DNA of 39,188 bases from NCBI GenBank assembly GCA_012522795.1, contig JAAYJT010000001.1:1-39188 (forward strand). Reading direction: 5' to 3'. Both the position numbers and the translations under genes were made by a program. Source of the stretch: Bacteroidales bacterium. Lineage in GTDB: Bacteria; Bacteroidota; Bacteroidia; Bacteroidales; JAAYJT01. How positions within the stretch are numbered: the stretch's first letter is position 1; each line of letters starts with the position of its first letter. Positions 1-10,096 of this stretch are shown here, piece after piece. A model generated the notes under the pieces. The model worked only from the letters and a program-made list of their open reading frames with translations. It was not told the DNA's origin and did not search any database.

Positions 1-10
1 TCATCTCGCT
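1..10 (+). tRNA. probable 3' end of a tRNA gene, cut by window edge
   Basis: The first ten bases read TC-ATCTCGC-T. This fits the last two bases of a T-stem, a seven-base acceptor strand and a U discriminator, without an encoded CCA. A T-run and a strong hairpin follow at once, as expected for a tRNA transcript. A U73 discriminator would suit Gly, Thr or Cys. The body of the tRNA lies outside the window, so this is inference from ten bases and downstream context only. Confidence 0.35.
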
Positions 11-64
11 TTTTTTGAGAAACCCCGATTTTGAGACTTTATGCTCGTTTTCGGGGTTTTGTTT
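11..64 (+). terminator. rho-independent terminator
   Basis: The arms AAACCCCGA (20-28) and TCGGGGTTT (51-59) are perfectly complementary around a 22-base loop. They are preceded by a T-run (10-16) and followed by GTTTTGTTT. It would end transcription of the presumed tRNA on the plus strand. Confidence 0.6.
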
Positions 65-83
65 CTGCAAAGATACAACTTAA

Positions 84-224
84 TTATTTATAAATCAAAT
101 ATTTAAGCCTTTTCTGAAAGTGCCTAAGTAAATCAATTATGGCAATTCTCATTGGATGGGCCATAGCTCTTAACTTGCTTGATGCAGCTTCGAGTTTAAC
201 AATGTCTAATTCCGTTTCTTTCAT
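84..224 (-). pseudogene. truncated ArsR-family regulator (N-terminal remnant)
   Basis: This is a 46-codon reading frame. Its residues 18-33 read LRAMAHPMRIAIIDLL, the pattern that opens the winged helix of ArsR-family repressors (LRALAHPxRLxIL). Intact members are about 90-120 residues, with a recognition helix (S-x-S-x-H-L type) after this point. Here the frame runs into an unrelated tail and stops, and no other minus-strand frame continues the domain. A -7 promoter element and an 11-bp inverted repeat lie directly upstream, so it may still be transcribed. It is probably a 3'-deleted repressor, with the deletion close to the presumed tRNA. It could also be a genuine short protein, but it lacks a complete DNA-binding fold. 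Confidence 0.6.
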
Positions 225-227
225 AAC

Positions 228-257
228 GTTAAATTTTTGCAAATATAAAAATTTAAC
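228..257 (-). promoter_or_regulatory. promoter with operator-like inverted repeat
   Basis: The arms GTTAAATTTTT (228-238) and AAAAATTTAAC (247-257) are perfect reverse complements with an 8-bp spacer. On the minus strand the spacer carries TATATTTG (240-247), a match to the Bacteroidota -7 consensus TAnnTTTG. The ArsR-like start codon is 16 bases downstream. A palindrome over the -7 box is what an autoregulated ArsR-type promoter would look like. Confidence 0.5.
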
Positions 258-289
258 ATTAAAAAAAATAGTTATATAGATATTTTTAA

Positions 290-1933
290 CTATGCTTCAT
301 AATTATATAGCGATAAAAACTCAAAAGCATTACCATTGAAAAGACCTTTATCACTTAATTTTAGTTCAGGAATTACAAGTAATGCAAGAAATGAAAGAGT
401 CATAAAAGGAGATGAAAGTTTAGCTCCTAATTCTCTTGCTATTTTATCAAGCATTTTGTATTTTTGAGCCACTTCATAACCATTTTCTAGCGACATAAGA
501 CCTGCTACAGGCAATGGCAGAATAAAATTTTCAGATCCATTAAAAGCTACAACTCCTCCCTGTACTTCTATCAGATGATTCACAGCTTTGCAAATTGCTT
601 CATCATTTGTACCAACTGCAATAATATTATGACTATCATGAGCAACAGTTGAAGCAATTGCTCCATGTTTCAGATTAAATCCATGTACAAACCCAATAGC
701 AGGCAAAGACTGAGTATAACGATTAAGTACTATTATCTTCAGGATATCTCTTTTTATATCACTCACAATCAGGTTATTATCAACCAAAGGGCGGGCAATC
801 ATATGTTTGGTAACAATCTGATCATCAACGACTTCAATAATGTTAATTTTTGACTCTTTGTCACTGACTTCAATATCGGCAGGTTCAATTTTTCTTGCAT
901 TAAAACGATTAACAGGCTTTTCAACTACTGCATCCATTCTGGTATTTCCGTTTTCAGCCACTTTTATACCTTTTATATAAGTCTCCATAACCTTCATATT
1001 ATCTAGTGAATCAACCACAATCATATCAGCATCATCACCTGGCTGAAGCAATCCAACTGGCAGTCTATAATGCTTTACGGGGTTTAAGGTGCACGCACTA
1101 ATTACATCGAATATATCATAATCATTTTTAATTGCCCTTACTATGAATGTATTAATATGACCCTGAATAAGTTCATCAGGATGTTTATCGTCAGAACAAA
1201 ACATGATCATATGCGGCATTTCTTTTAATAATGGAATAAGTGCATCGAAATTTCGTGCAGCACTGCCTTCCCTTATCAGTATTTTCATACCCAGCATGGC
1301 TTTCTCACGCGCTTCTTCCAGTGTAAAACATTCATGATCAGTAGTAATTCCTGCCTCCGCATATTTTCTGGCATCTTTGCCCCTAAGTCCTGGAGCATGA
1401 CCATCAACAGGCTTTTTACGCTTAAATGCAGCCTGTAGTTTAGCTTTCACTTCAGGATCATCATAGAGCACACCCGGAAAATTCATCATCTCCGAAAGAT
1501 AATATATATCATCCCAATCCAGCATTTCACCAATAGTATCAGCGCCAATTGAAGTTCCTGAAGTTTCAAATTCGGTTGCCGGAACACATGAAGGTGCGCC
1601 AAAAAAGAATTTAAACGGAACTTTTTTTCCATTTTCAATCATAAATTTCACTCCTTCTACTCCAAGCACATTAGCAATTTCATGAGGATCGCTCACTGTT
1701 GCTACTGTGCCATGCAGACTAGCAAGGCGGGCAAATTCTGACGGAATGAGCATGGAACTTTCAATATGAATATGCGCATCAATAAGACCAGGCAGTATAT
1801 ATTGATCGGGCACTTTGGTATCATACAGGACATGTTCTATTTTGCCTTTATTGACCACAATGGTACCCGGAAAAATGTTTCTATTGATAACATCAACAAT
1901 GTTGCCAGATAGTTTAAATGTGCCGCTATGCAT
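290..1933 (-). CDS. ade: adenine deaminase
   Basis: Metal-dependent amidohydrolase that converts adenine to hypoxanthine plus ammonia in cytosolic purine salvage. Visible metal and active-site motifs are DAHIHIESSM (about residues 52-61), SDPHEIANV (81-89), DGHAPGLRG (177-185), TDHE (198-201) and CSDDKHP (246-252). The order and sequence match the Ade branch rather than adenosine deaminase. The length of 547 residues is normal. An upstream ATG at 1960 lies only 12 bases from a -7 element (1972-1979), so it would be close to leaderless. The ATG at 1933 starts the conserved N-terminus (MHSGTFKLSGNIVDV) and is preferred. The gene appears monocistronic, with its own promoter between it and the mevalonate cluster. 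Confidence 0.95.
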   Translation of the reverse strand: MHSGTFKLSGNIVDVINRNIFPGTIVVNKGKIEHVLYDTKVPDQYILPGLIDAHIHIESSMLIPSEFARLASLHGTVATVSDPHEIANVLGVEGVKFMIENGKKVPFKFFFGAPSCVPATEFETSGTSIGADTIGEMLDWDDIYYLSEMMNFPGVLYDDPEVKAKLQAAFKRKKPVDGHAPGLRGKDARKYAEAGITTDHECFTLEEAREKAMLGMKILIREGSAARNFDALIPLLKEMPHMIMFCSDDKHPDELIQGHINTFIVRAIKNDYDIFDVISACTLNPVKHYRLPVGLLQPGDDADMIVVDSLDNMKVMETYIKGIKVAENGNTRMDAVVEKPVNRFNARKIEPADIEVSDKESKINIIEVVDDQIVTKHMIARPLVDNNLIVSDIKRDILKIIVLNRYTQSLPAIGFVHGFNLKHGAIASTVAHDSHNIIAVGTNDEAICKAVNHLIEVQGGVVAFNGSENFILPLPVAGLMSLENGYEVAQKYKMLDKIARELGAKLSSPFMTLSFLALLVIPELKLSDKGLFNGNAFEFLSLYNYEA

Positions 1934-1971
1934 AACAATTAATTCTAATTCAAATTGCAATTGTATGTATG

Positions 1972-2000
1972 CAAAATTAAACAGTTAGTCAAAGTATCAA
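1972..2000 (-). promoter_or_regulatory. promoter of adenine deaminase
   Basis: On the minus strand TTG (1998-2000) is followed after 18 bases by TAATTTTG (1972-1979), a good Bacteroidota -33/-7 pair. It points at the start codon at 1933 and argues against the in-frame ATG at 1960. Confidence 0.6.
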
Positions 2001-2026
2001 CTATTGCTAACTATCAAATCTTGCGC

Positions 2027-2992
2027 TTAAGAATTAAGGTAAACCGGTATCACGTTAATACCGGTGGATTTAAGTATTTCTTTTGTTTCCGGATAATTCT
2101 TCGTAAACCCAAGAAGAAAGCCTCCACCACCAGAACCGCAAAGTTTTGTATAATAATTTCCACTTTCAAGACCATATTCCCACATCTTTTCAGTATTAAC
2201 CGGTATCATTTCCTTGAGGTTCTTAAGTGAAAACACTGAAAGTTTATAAAGGTTCGAATAAAAATTATCTGTATCGCCGCTAATCAGGTAAGTAATACAA
2301 TTATTAGTAATAGGAATCATTGTATATTGAATCAGGTTTCTGAAATCCTCATGCTTTGATCTTTCCATAAAAAGATTTACCAAAGGCTCTGTTTTCCCGG
2401 GAATACCGGTATTTATAAGAAAGATTCCGCCTTCTGAATAATGGTTCGTACGTGGTATTTCAACCACTGAAATGTCATTACGTGAACGTATGAGCAAAGG
2501 CTGCCCTATGTAACAATTCAAAGGGTCAATGCCACTGCTTGTTCCATGGAAAAAAGACTCAAGCTGAGAGAACTGCTGAAGGAGCTTATTGTTTTGTTTT
2601 AGTAACGTTTCAGCATCATCATACAATACTCCGTTAACATATTTCTTGTAAAGTGCAGCTACCAAAGCTCCAGAACTACCTACCCCGTAACCCTGCGGGA
2701 TATTGCTTTCAAGATAAAGTCCTCTTTGAACATCATCAGCAAATAAATCTACATTGAATGCACTCTTAAGTTTTTCGCTATTCTTTAATTCCTGAAGATA
2801 TGGAATATATTGCTCAAGCAACGCATTGCTTTTTCTGGCATAATCAAGGTCGGTATATTTGTTTTCTTTGATAAAACTTAGTTCTGCTTTAAAATATGTA
2901 TAAGGAATTGTAAGACCCATTGAGTCGAATAAAATACTGTATTCTCCAAATAACAGAATTTTTGAGTAAAATATATCCGGTTTTCTTTTCAT
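2027..2992 (-). CDS. mvk: mevalonate kinase (GHMP family)
   Basis: Phosphorylates mevalonate with ATP on the way to isopentenyl diphosphate. The GHMP-kinase motifs are present: N-terminal SKILLFGEYSI (10-20), ATP loop GYGVGSSGAL (101-110), the mevalonate-kinase signature E145 followed by HGTSSGIDP (149-157), and C-terminal KLCGSGGGGF (283-292). The HG-SGID pattern separates it from the other GHMP kinase in the cluster. The 321-residue length is normal. It is the last gene of the mevalonate cluster, 148 bases downstream of the decarboxylase. That gap could allow its own weak promoter, but no perfect -7 box is seen. Confidence 0.87.
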   Translation of the reverse strand: MKRKPDIFYSKILLFGEYSILFDSMGLTIPYTYFKAELSFIKENKYTDLDYARKSNALLEQYIPYLQELKNSEKLKSAFNVDLFADDVQRGLYLESNIPQGYGVGSSGALVAALYKKYVNGVLYDDAETLLKQNNKLLQQFSQLESFFHGTSSGIDPLNCYIGQPLLIRSRNDISVVEIPRTNHYSEGGIFLINTGIPGKTEPLVNLFMERSKHEDFRNLIQYTMIPITNNCITYLISGDTDNFYSNLYKLSVFSLKNLKEMIPVNTEKMWEYGLESGNYYTKLCGSGGGGFLLGFTKNYPETKEILKSTGINVIPVYLNS

Positions 2993-3140
2993 CAGCCCGT
3001 GTTCTTCAGTAGTTAATTATTTCAAATACAACTTCAAGCCTGCAATTCTATGTTACAATAATTTAATGTTAGCACAAAATGATGTTGTTGTAATCTTTTT
3101 CAGCTTACTTTTAATGTACATTTTTCTCTTCCTTCTCTTT

Positions 3141-4214
3141 TCATTTTATCCTTACTGGACCATTTCCAATACGATCATGTATTACCAGATCATCTTCACA
3201 AAACGCTCTTAATTCATTATCAATAAACTTTTTAACTTTTTCCTGGTCTTCTACAGGGTAAATAATATGAATATTCGGTCCTGCATCAATAGTAAAAGTC
3301 ATTCTCAGATTTTGCCGTTTTCTGAAATCAATGATTTTTTCGATAGCATTAATTGTATTTGCTTTAATAAGAACAAATCCAGGTTCAGAACTCATCATCA
3401 GTCCATGCAGAGTAAGCGCCTCATTCTCAACAACCTGTTCAAAACTATCCCAATCTCCTCTTTCAATAGCTTTTATAATTGTAAACAAGCGATCATTTGC
3501 CTGTTTTATACGTCCTTTCTTAAAATAATGATGGTTCATTTTTTCATGACCCATACTGCTTGAAACAGTTTTCTTACCTTTATCAATAATTAAAATGCTA
3601 TTGCATAGATTCTCAAATAGAGGATGAGGTTTTTCCGGTAGCGGAATAGCATACTTATTATCTGAACCATTAACAAAATCTGAGCGCCCCCATAAAACAA
3701 AACCACCATAAACAGAACGGCTGGCACTACCAGAGCACAATCTTGCAATATGAGAAGCTTTTTTATAAAAGGCTGTGTTATCAACCTCCTTACCTATGAT
3801 CTGATTCTCAATACTTAATAAACAAAGAGCCAAAGCACTCATTGAAGAGGCGGATGAAGCAATACCAGCTGAATGAGGAAAAGTATTTAAGCTTTCTATT
3901 TCCAGTGAAAAATCTTTTAAAAATGGAAGTTCAGAAGTAAGTTTTCGGAGCATGATTGTAGTCTTCACCTGAAACTCAGAATGCTCCTTACCTTCAAACA
4001 AATACTTAAGCAGAATTTCATCTGCTGTATTGATCTTTTGTCTCGCAGAAACAATTGTTTCTGTATACGAAAAACTAAGAGTAATACTTAATGAAGGATT
4101 GATCGGCATTTGATTTCCGGTTTTCCCCCAATATTTCACTAAAGCAATATTGGCAGGACTCTGCCAGCCTGTTACAAATTCTTTCGTGCTGTTATCTGTT
4201 TTCTGAGCTGTCAT
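3141..4214 (-). CDS. mvaD: diphosphomevalonate decarboxylase
   Basis: ATP-dependent decarboxylation of mevalonate 5-diphosphate to isopentenyl diphosphate. The hallmark ANIALVKYWGK is at residues 21-31, the nucleotide loop FPHSAGIASSASSMSA at 112-127, the GSASRSVYGGF segment at about 162-172, and the catalytic-region DAGPN near residue 308. The length is 357 residues. The start codon lies inside the 3' end of the GYDIA kinase gene (23-base overlap), so the two are probably translationally coupled. It completes the lower mevalonate pathway with its neighbours. Confidence 0.95.
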   Translation of the reverse strand: MTAQKTDNSTKEFVTGWQSPANIALVKYWGKTGNQMPINPSLSITLSFSYTETIVSARQKINTADEILLKYLFEGKEHSEFQVKTTIMLRKLTSELPFLKDFSLEIESLNTFPHSAGIASSASSMSALALCLLSIENQIIGKEVDNTAFYKKASHIARLCSGSASRSVYGGFVLWGRSDFVNGSDNKYAIPLPEKPHPLFENLCNSILIIDKGKKTVSSSMGHEKMNHHYFKKGRIKQANDRLFTIIKAIERGDWDSFEQVVENEALTLHGLMMSSEPGFVLIKANTINAIEKIIDFRKRQNLRMTFTIDAGPNIHIIYPVEDQEKVKKFIDNELRAFCEDDLVIHDRIGNGPVRIK

Positions 4215-5130
4215 ATATCATTTCCTTAAATCCAAAAAATGTATTCAATCTTTTGTATGAAAGGTATTCTTTTAATTCCTGCCTGCTTTTAGTCCAAAGA
4301 GCCATTGCAAAATCCCCTCCCCAGGCACCAAGAGATTTAATCTGACCATCAAAATCATTAAAAACACCATTTTTCAAAGTTGGTTCATTAAGTACTGCTG
4401 ATAAAATTGCTTCATGCTCCTGCATCAGCTTCCCGAAAACCTGGTAATCCATACAATGAACCATCTGTCGGGTTATATTATTTATTTTTTGGATTTCATG
4501 ATAAAAATCATTGCTCTGATCATAGAATTTATTTACAACAGATTCAGTATCCATTTTCCTGCCCAGGTAAATAAAATAAATCTTGTTAGAAAAAGGAGGA
4601 TTAAAATCCACTTCCTCAATCACTCGCTGGTCACCAGATTTTTTGTATAAAACAGACTTCGAAGCTCTGGAGCAGGCAATATCATATCCTGAACCTTTTG
4701 ACACTTCAGAATGCAAATCATAAGGATCAATATTAGCCCAGTAAGCAATATTTGAAATCAATGAAGAACTTGAACCCAGCCCCCAGTCAATATTAAAGTC
4801 CAGCTCACTATTTACCTGATAGCCAAGACTATTAACCAAAAACAAAGGATTGTGTTTTTTGGCTGCAAGTAGAATTTTCTGAATATATTCGGCCGACTTA
4901 CTATTATTTGATTTTAAAATAAAAAAGTCTGGCAAGCTAAAACGGGATTGAAACCAAGATTTACCCTGAACAGAAGTGTGCCAGTCAATAACGCCCTTAT
5001 GTGCGGTATTGTCAATGCTCATGCTCTGCCCAAACCTTGTTGGAACAGCAAGCGCTAATGCTCCATACAATACAAGATACTCGCCTGAAACAAGAAGTTT
5101 TCCTTTTGAAAAATATTCTTTGGAAATCAC
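4192..5130 (-). CDS. GYDIA-family GHMP kinase, candidate phosphomevalonate kinase
   Basis: This GHMP kinase has KLLVSGEYLVLYG near residues 11-23, an ATP loop GLGSSSS (117-123), GSGYDIACS (146-153ish, the motif naming the family) and GAWGGDFA (268-275) as the third motif. The family is conserved in Bacteroidota mevalonate clusters. It occupies the slot between reductase and decarboxylase where a phosphomevalonate kinase is needed, and that role is inferred from context. The start overlaps the HMG-CoA reductase stop by 4 bases and the end overlaps mvaD by 23 bases, so this is a tight operon. The 312-residue length is typical. Confidence 0.85.
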   Translation of the reverse strand: MISKEYFSKGKLLVSGEYLVLYGALALAVPTRFGQSMSIDNTAHKGVIDWHTSVQGKSWFQSRFSLPDFFILKSNNSKSAEYIQKILLAAKKHNPLFLVNSLGYQVNSELDFNIDWGLGSSSSLISNIAYWANIDPYDLHSEVSKGSGYDIACSRASKSVLYKKSGDQRVIEEVDFNPPFSNKIYFIYLGRKMDTESVVNKFYDQSNDFYHEIQKINNITRQMVHCMDYQVFGKLMQEHEAILSAVLNEPTLKNGVFNDFDGQIKSLGAWGGDFAMALWTKSRQELKEYLSYKRLNTFFGFKEMIYDSSENR

Positions 5131-6467
5131 GTTGGCAATGTTTGGAATTCGTGAATCTTTCTAAGCTGTCCCAAAAAATTTGATACGCTTTTATTTGACA
5201 CCTTATGAATTTTAAAATACTCAATTGCTTGTTCTTTTTCCTTATCCGTAGCATTAAAATTATTCAGGATATTAAGCAAATGCATTTTCATATGTCCTTT
5301 TTGAATGCCTTTGGTAACCAGCGATTTCAAAGCACTAAAATTGTTTGCCATGCCAATTGTTGAAGAAATCATCATCAGTTTCTCGGCATCAGGGTTCCCC
5401 ATAAGTTCAAGTGAAAACTTTGCCAATGGATGCAGTTTTGTCAATCCTCCCACACTTCCCAAGGCAATAGGTATTTTTAGAGTGTATTTGAAAACATTGT
5501 TTTTCAATTCCAAACTGGTAAGTCCCTGGTATGAACCCGAACGTGCCGCATAAGCATGCCCACATGCTTCAATAGCGCGAAAATCGTTACCGGTAGCAAG
5601 AGCAATAGCATCAATGCCATTGAAAATCCCTTTATTATGTGTAGTAGCACGGTAAATATCAATCTGAGAGATCCTAACTGCTTTTGAGAACTTATCAACA
5701 AATTCTTCAGGAGTAATTTCGTCAACACCTTTCAAATCTGAAACCGGACATTCCACCCATGTTTCAACAAGGCAGTCAGGAGTATAATTTGACAATATTG
5801 ACATGATCACCTGACATTCAAAGCCTCCATACATAGGATTCATATCCAGATGAGCTTTTAACACTTCAGCAAATTCTTCAAGGCAGGTATTTATAAAATT
5901 AGCGCCCATAGCATCACGCGTATCAAAATACGCTAATATCTGATAATAACCAGGTATTTCGTCACGCTTGTTCAACAGCTTAATATCAAGAATACCTCCT
6001 CCCCTTTTTTCCATATTGGAAGTTATGGGCTTGGTATGTTCTAACATCAAGCGGCGCAGTTCAGGAAAACACTGTTTTAAAACAGCATCATCCCCTTCCC
6101 ATATAAAATGAACCTGACCAACCTTAGTAGTTGAAATAACCTGGCTATGAAATCCGCCACGTTCACTCCAAAAGCGGGCACTATTAGCAGCAGCAGCAAC
6201 TACCGAACTCTCTTCAATAACCATGGGAACAATTAATACTTCATTGTTAATCATAACGTTTGGAACTACGCCATATGGGAAGAAATAATTTGTTACAGTA
6301 TTTTCACTAAATTCATCCAGTAATTTCTGCACTTCGGTATTTTCGTGCCAAAATGACCGCAAAAGGTCAATTCCTGCCTGCGGATGATGCAGAAATGAAG
6401 TAATTTTCTCAATTTTACTATCCTTCCCTAATTTTGAGAACCCTTTAATTATTTTATTATTTTCCAT
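5127..6467 (-). CDS. mvaA: hydroxymethylglutaryl-CoA reductase, class II-like
   Basis: Reduces HMG-CoA to mevalonate, the committed step of the pathway encoded downstream. Key segments are IEESSVVAAA (84-93, catalytic glutamate), DAMGANFIN (185-193, cofactor-binding signature) and ATGNDFRAIEACGHAYAA (291-308, active-site region). At 446 residues without membrane segments it matches bacterial soluble class II enzymes rather than eukaryotic class I. It is the first gene of the cluster. Class II enzymes can work biosynthetically or catabolically. Linkage to the kinases and the decarboxylase indicates biosynthesis here. Confidence 0.93.
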   Translation of the reverse strand: MENNKIIKGFSKLGKDSKIEKITSFLHHPQAGIDLLRSFWHENTEVQKLLDEFSENTVTNYFFPYGVVPNVMINNEVLIVPMVIEESSVVAAAANSARFWSERGGFHSQVISTTKVGQVHFIWEGDDAVLKQCFPELRRLMLEHTKPITSNMEKRGGGILDIKLLNKRDEIPGYYQILAYFDTRDAMGANFINTCLEEFAEVLKAHLDMNPMYGGFECQVIMSILSNYTPDCLVETWVECPVSDLKGVDEITPEEFVDKFSKAVRISQIDIYRATTHNKGIFNGIDAIALATGNDFRAIEACGHAYAARSGSYQGLTSLELKNNVFKYTLKIPIALGSVGGLTKLHPLAKFSLELMGNPDAEKLMMISSTIGMANNFSALKSLVTKGIQKGHMKMHLLNILNNFNATDKEKEQAIEYFKIHKVSNKSVSNFLGQLRKIHEFQTLPT

Positions 6468-6761
6468 AATTAATTGTTATTTGCCTAAATATGAAGGATA
6501 TTACTTTTTAAGCAAAATAAAAGTTTTTCAAAATACCCGTTCAAACCAGTAATTGACATTTGTTATACCGGAACAAGAATAATATATCTTTTGTTTGATC
6601 ATTAATCTTATTAGAAAACATTCATCCCGATACTTTTACGGTATAATTAGTTTTACGAAAGTATAAAAAAGTTTATTCATACAGGTGTTTTTAGTCAATT
6701 TACGAACATTGTAATTTTATAAATCATGCATAGGTATTGCTGATGGGCACATTCAGCATGT
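6468..6761. other. intergenic region upstream of the mevalonate cluster
   Basis: No reading frame of interest is seen here. It should hold the promoter of the HMG-CoA reductase operon on the minus strand. Two TATTTTG-like elements (around 6513-6540) are one base off the TAnnTTTG consensus, so I do not assign one. The right end passes into the groEL terminator. Confidence 0.4.
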
Positions 6762-6800
6762 AAAAAACAAAAAAGCCGCCTTAAAAATAAAGCGGCCAGA
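6762..6800 (-). terminator. rho-independent terminator of groESL
   Basis: On the minus strand GCCGC (6792-6796) pairs with GCGGC (6775-6779) across an A/T-rich loop. TTTTTTGTTTTTT follows. It lies just beyond the groEL stop codon. Confidence 0.75.
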
Positions 6801-6825
6801 AAAATTCAATAAAATATATGAGAGA

Positions 6826-8481
<1,656 letters not shown>

Positions 8482-8505
8482 TTAAATTTTATAATTCTTT
8501 GTTAA

Positions 8506-8784
8506 TTAAATAATTGCAAGAATATCACTTTCACGCATGATAAGATAATCCGTACCATCAATGTTTATTTCGGTTCCGGCATACTTTCCATACAATACTA
8601 TCTCACCCGGTTTTACAGTTATAGGTTCATCTTTTTTTCCGGGACCGGCTGCTACAACTGTGCCTTTTTGTGGTTTTTCTTTTGCTGTGTCAGGAATGAT
8701 AATTCCAGCTGCTGTTTTTTCTTCTGCAGGTGCAGGCTTAACCAAAACTCTGTCGGCTAATGGTTTAATGTTTACTTTTGACAT
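8506..8784 (-). CDS. groS: co-chaperonin GroES (Hsp10)
   Basis: Heptameric lid of the GroEL chamber. The 92-residue protein starts with [21 protein letters not shown]. It has the mobile-loop region, then [21 protein letters not shown] and a C-terminal half ending [13 protein letters not shown], all standard. No CIRCE element is seen upstream. A different palindrome at 9017-9043 is the only repeat nearby. Confidence 0.98.
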   Translation of the reverse strand: MSKVNIKPLADRVLVKPAPAEEKTAAGIIIPDTAKEKPQKGTVVAAGPGKKDEPITVKPGEIVLYGKYAGTEINIDGTDYLIMRESDILAII

Positions 8785-9016
8785 CTTCTGATTGATTTTA
8801 TATTATACATATAATTAATTAAACAGATTTTACTCTGACGGAGGGTTTGACATATTTCATGCCAATAAAATAATTTTGCTCCCGGGATTATTTAATAACT
8901 AATTAAAACTCGATATCATTTTATTGATTATCAGCATACTATGGCGACGAAAAACGAACCAAGTCCATTTATGTTCCAAATCTCATTTTATTATTTTTTA
9001 TTTATTTGCAAAAAAA

Positions 9017-9043
9017 ATGTCATAATATATGACATTATGACAT
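9017..9043. repeat. palindrome plus direct repeat upstream of groES
   Basis: ATGTCATA (9017-9024) and TATGACAT (9028-9035) form an inverted repeat with a 3-bp spacer. TATGACAT then occurs a second time at 9036-9043. It lies between the 3' end of secG and groES, about 230 bases before the groES start. It does not match CIRCE and has no T-run typical of a terminator. It could be a regulator site, but its distance from groES makes that uncertain. Confidence 0.4.
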
Positions 9044-9069
9044 TCTTAAAATTCCTGTGAGTATTTTCT

Positions 9070-9402
9070 CTAATCTTCCTGCGGAGGCATTTGATAATCC
9101 TGCACAGGCTGTTGGGTTGTGCCGGTTTCAACATGTTGCCTTAACTCAGTATCACTAATGGCTTGTACCTGACTGCGGGGAATAACAAAAACGCTAAACA
9201 GGCTCAATACCAAAAGAACTATAGCCAGGGTCCAGGTTGCTTTTTCAAGGAAGTCAGCAGTTTTACGGACACCCATAAACTGATTTGATGAAGCAAAATT
9301 GGAAGCAAGACCTCCTCCTTTTGAATTTTGAACAAGGACTATTAATGCTAATAAAATACAGGTAATTAGTATTAATACCGAAACTAAGATATAGCCACCC
9401 AT
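9070..9402 (-). CDS. secG: preprotein translocase subunit SecG
   Basis: Small accessory subunit of the SecYEG inner-membrane channel. Two membrane segments (about residues 3-24 and 55-76) flank the conserved cytoplasmic loop VLVQNSKGGGLASNF (22-36). A polar tail rich in Gln and Pro follows. The 110-residue length is typical. It is the last gene of a four-gene minus-strand run with the sigma-54 regulator, lptE and a TPR protein. Confidence 0.95.
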   Translation of the reverse strand: MGGYILVSVLILITCILLALIVLVQNSKGGGLASNFASSNQFMGVRKTADFLEKATWTLAIVLLVLSLFSVFVIPRSQVQAISDTELRQHVETGTTQQPVQDYQMPPQED

Positions 9403-9429
9403 AATAAAATGTATTAAATTGATTTTGCG

Positions 9430-10092
9430 TTACTTATAATCTTTTTCTATTTTTTCAATCTGGGCTGCAAAAGTACTACTTTTTTCGGGATATATCAAAA
9501 TCAAACGTTTAAAAACTCTTATGGCTTTTTCTTTATGCCCCTGTTGAAGAAATATTCTTGCAAGTGTTTCACTTACAATGGCTTCATCATCAATGGTACT
9601 TTGTTTTGCATAATTGACCGGATTGAAAAATTCTTTCTGCGGTCGGGTTATATGAGGTTCCTGTTGGATAAAACGATTAATGATTTCTTCTTTTGATAAA
9701 ATTTCAGCCCTCTTTTTATCAGGTTCAGCAATGAGTATATCATCCTGAATTTCTGTATCATCAGCCTGAACCGATATTTCGCTTATTTTCTCTTCTGTAT
9801 CATAATTACTGATCACATTTTCTGAAACCGGCAAATATAATTCACTGGTTTCCCTGGTGTATTCTAAAAACAGCAAACTCCGTAATTTACTTCTGTCGCC
9901 GGCATAAGCAGCCACAATGCTCAACTGTGAATTATACGAAATATGCTGAATGTTTTTAAGGTTACAGGCATATAACATATGAGCGGTCTGACAAAATGGA
10001 TATTCTTCAATTACACTTCTGATCATTGTTAACGAACGTGAATCAAGAGATGCAGGATGCTCAATATAATATTGAAATTTTGCTAAACTCAT
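9430..10092 (-). CDS. TPR-containing protein of unknown function
   Basis: A 220-residue soluble protein without signal peptide. The N-terminal half (about 1-85) is helical, with a Bacteroidota-type opening (SLAKFQYYIEHPASLD). The middle is acidic and low in complexity. The C-terminal 60 residues resemble one or two tetratricopeptide units (ETLARIFLQQGHKEKAIRVFKRL). It starts 4 bases after the lptE stop and precedes secG by 27 bases, so it belongs to this envelope operon. An adaptor role in envelope biogenesis is only a guess from location. Confidence 0.8.
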   Translation of the reverse strand: MSLAKFQYYIEHPASLDSRSLTMIRSVIEEYPFCQTAHMLYACNLKNIQHISYNSQLSIVAAYAGDRSKLRSLLFLEYTRETSELYLPVSENVISNYDTEEKISEISVQADDTEIQDDILIAEPDKKRAEILSKEEIINRFIQQEPHITRPQKEFFNPVNYAKQSTIDDEAIVSETLARIFLQQGHKEKAIRVFKRLILIYPEKSSTFAAQIEKIEKDYK

Positions 10093-10096
10093 TGGT

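Noticed and set aside
8785-9069. CIRCE/HrcA operator expected before groESL
   Set aside because: The TTAGCACTC-N9-GAGTGCTAA pattern is absent. Only the TATGACAT repeat is present.
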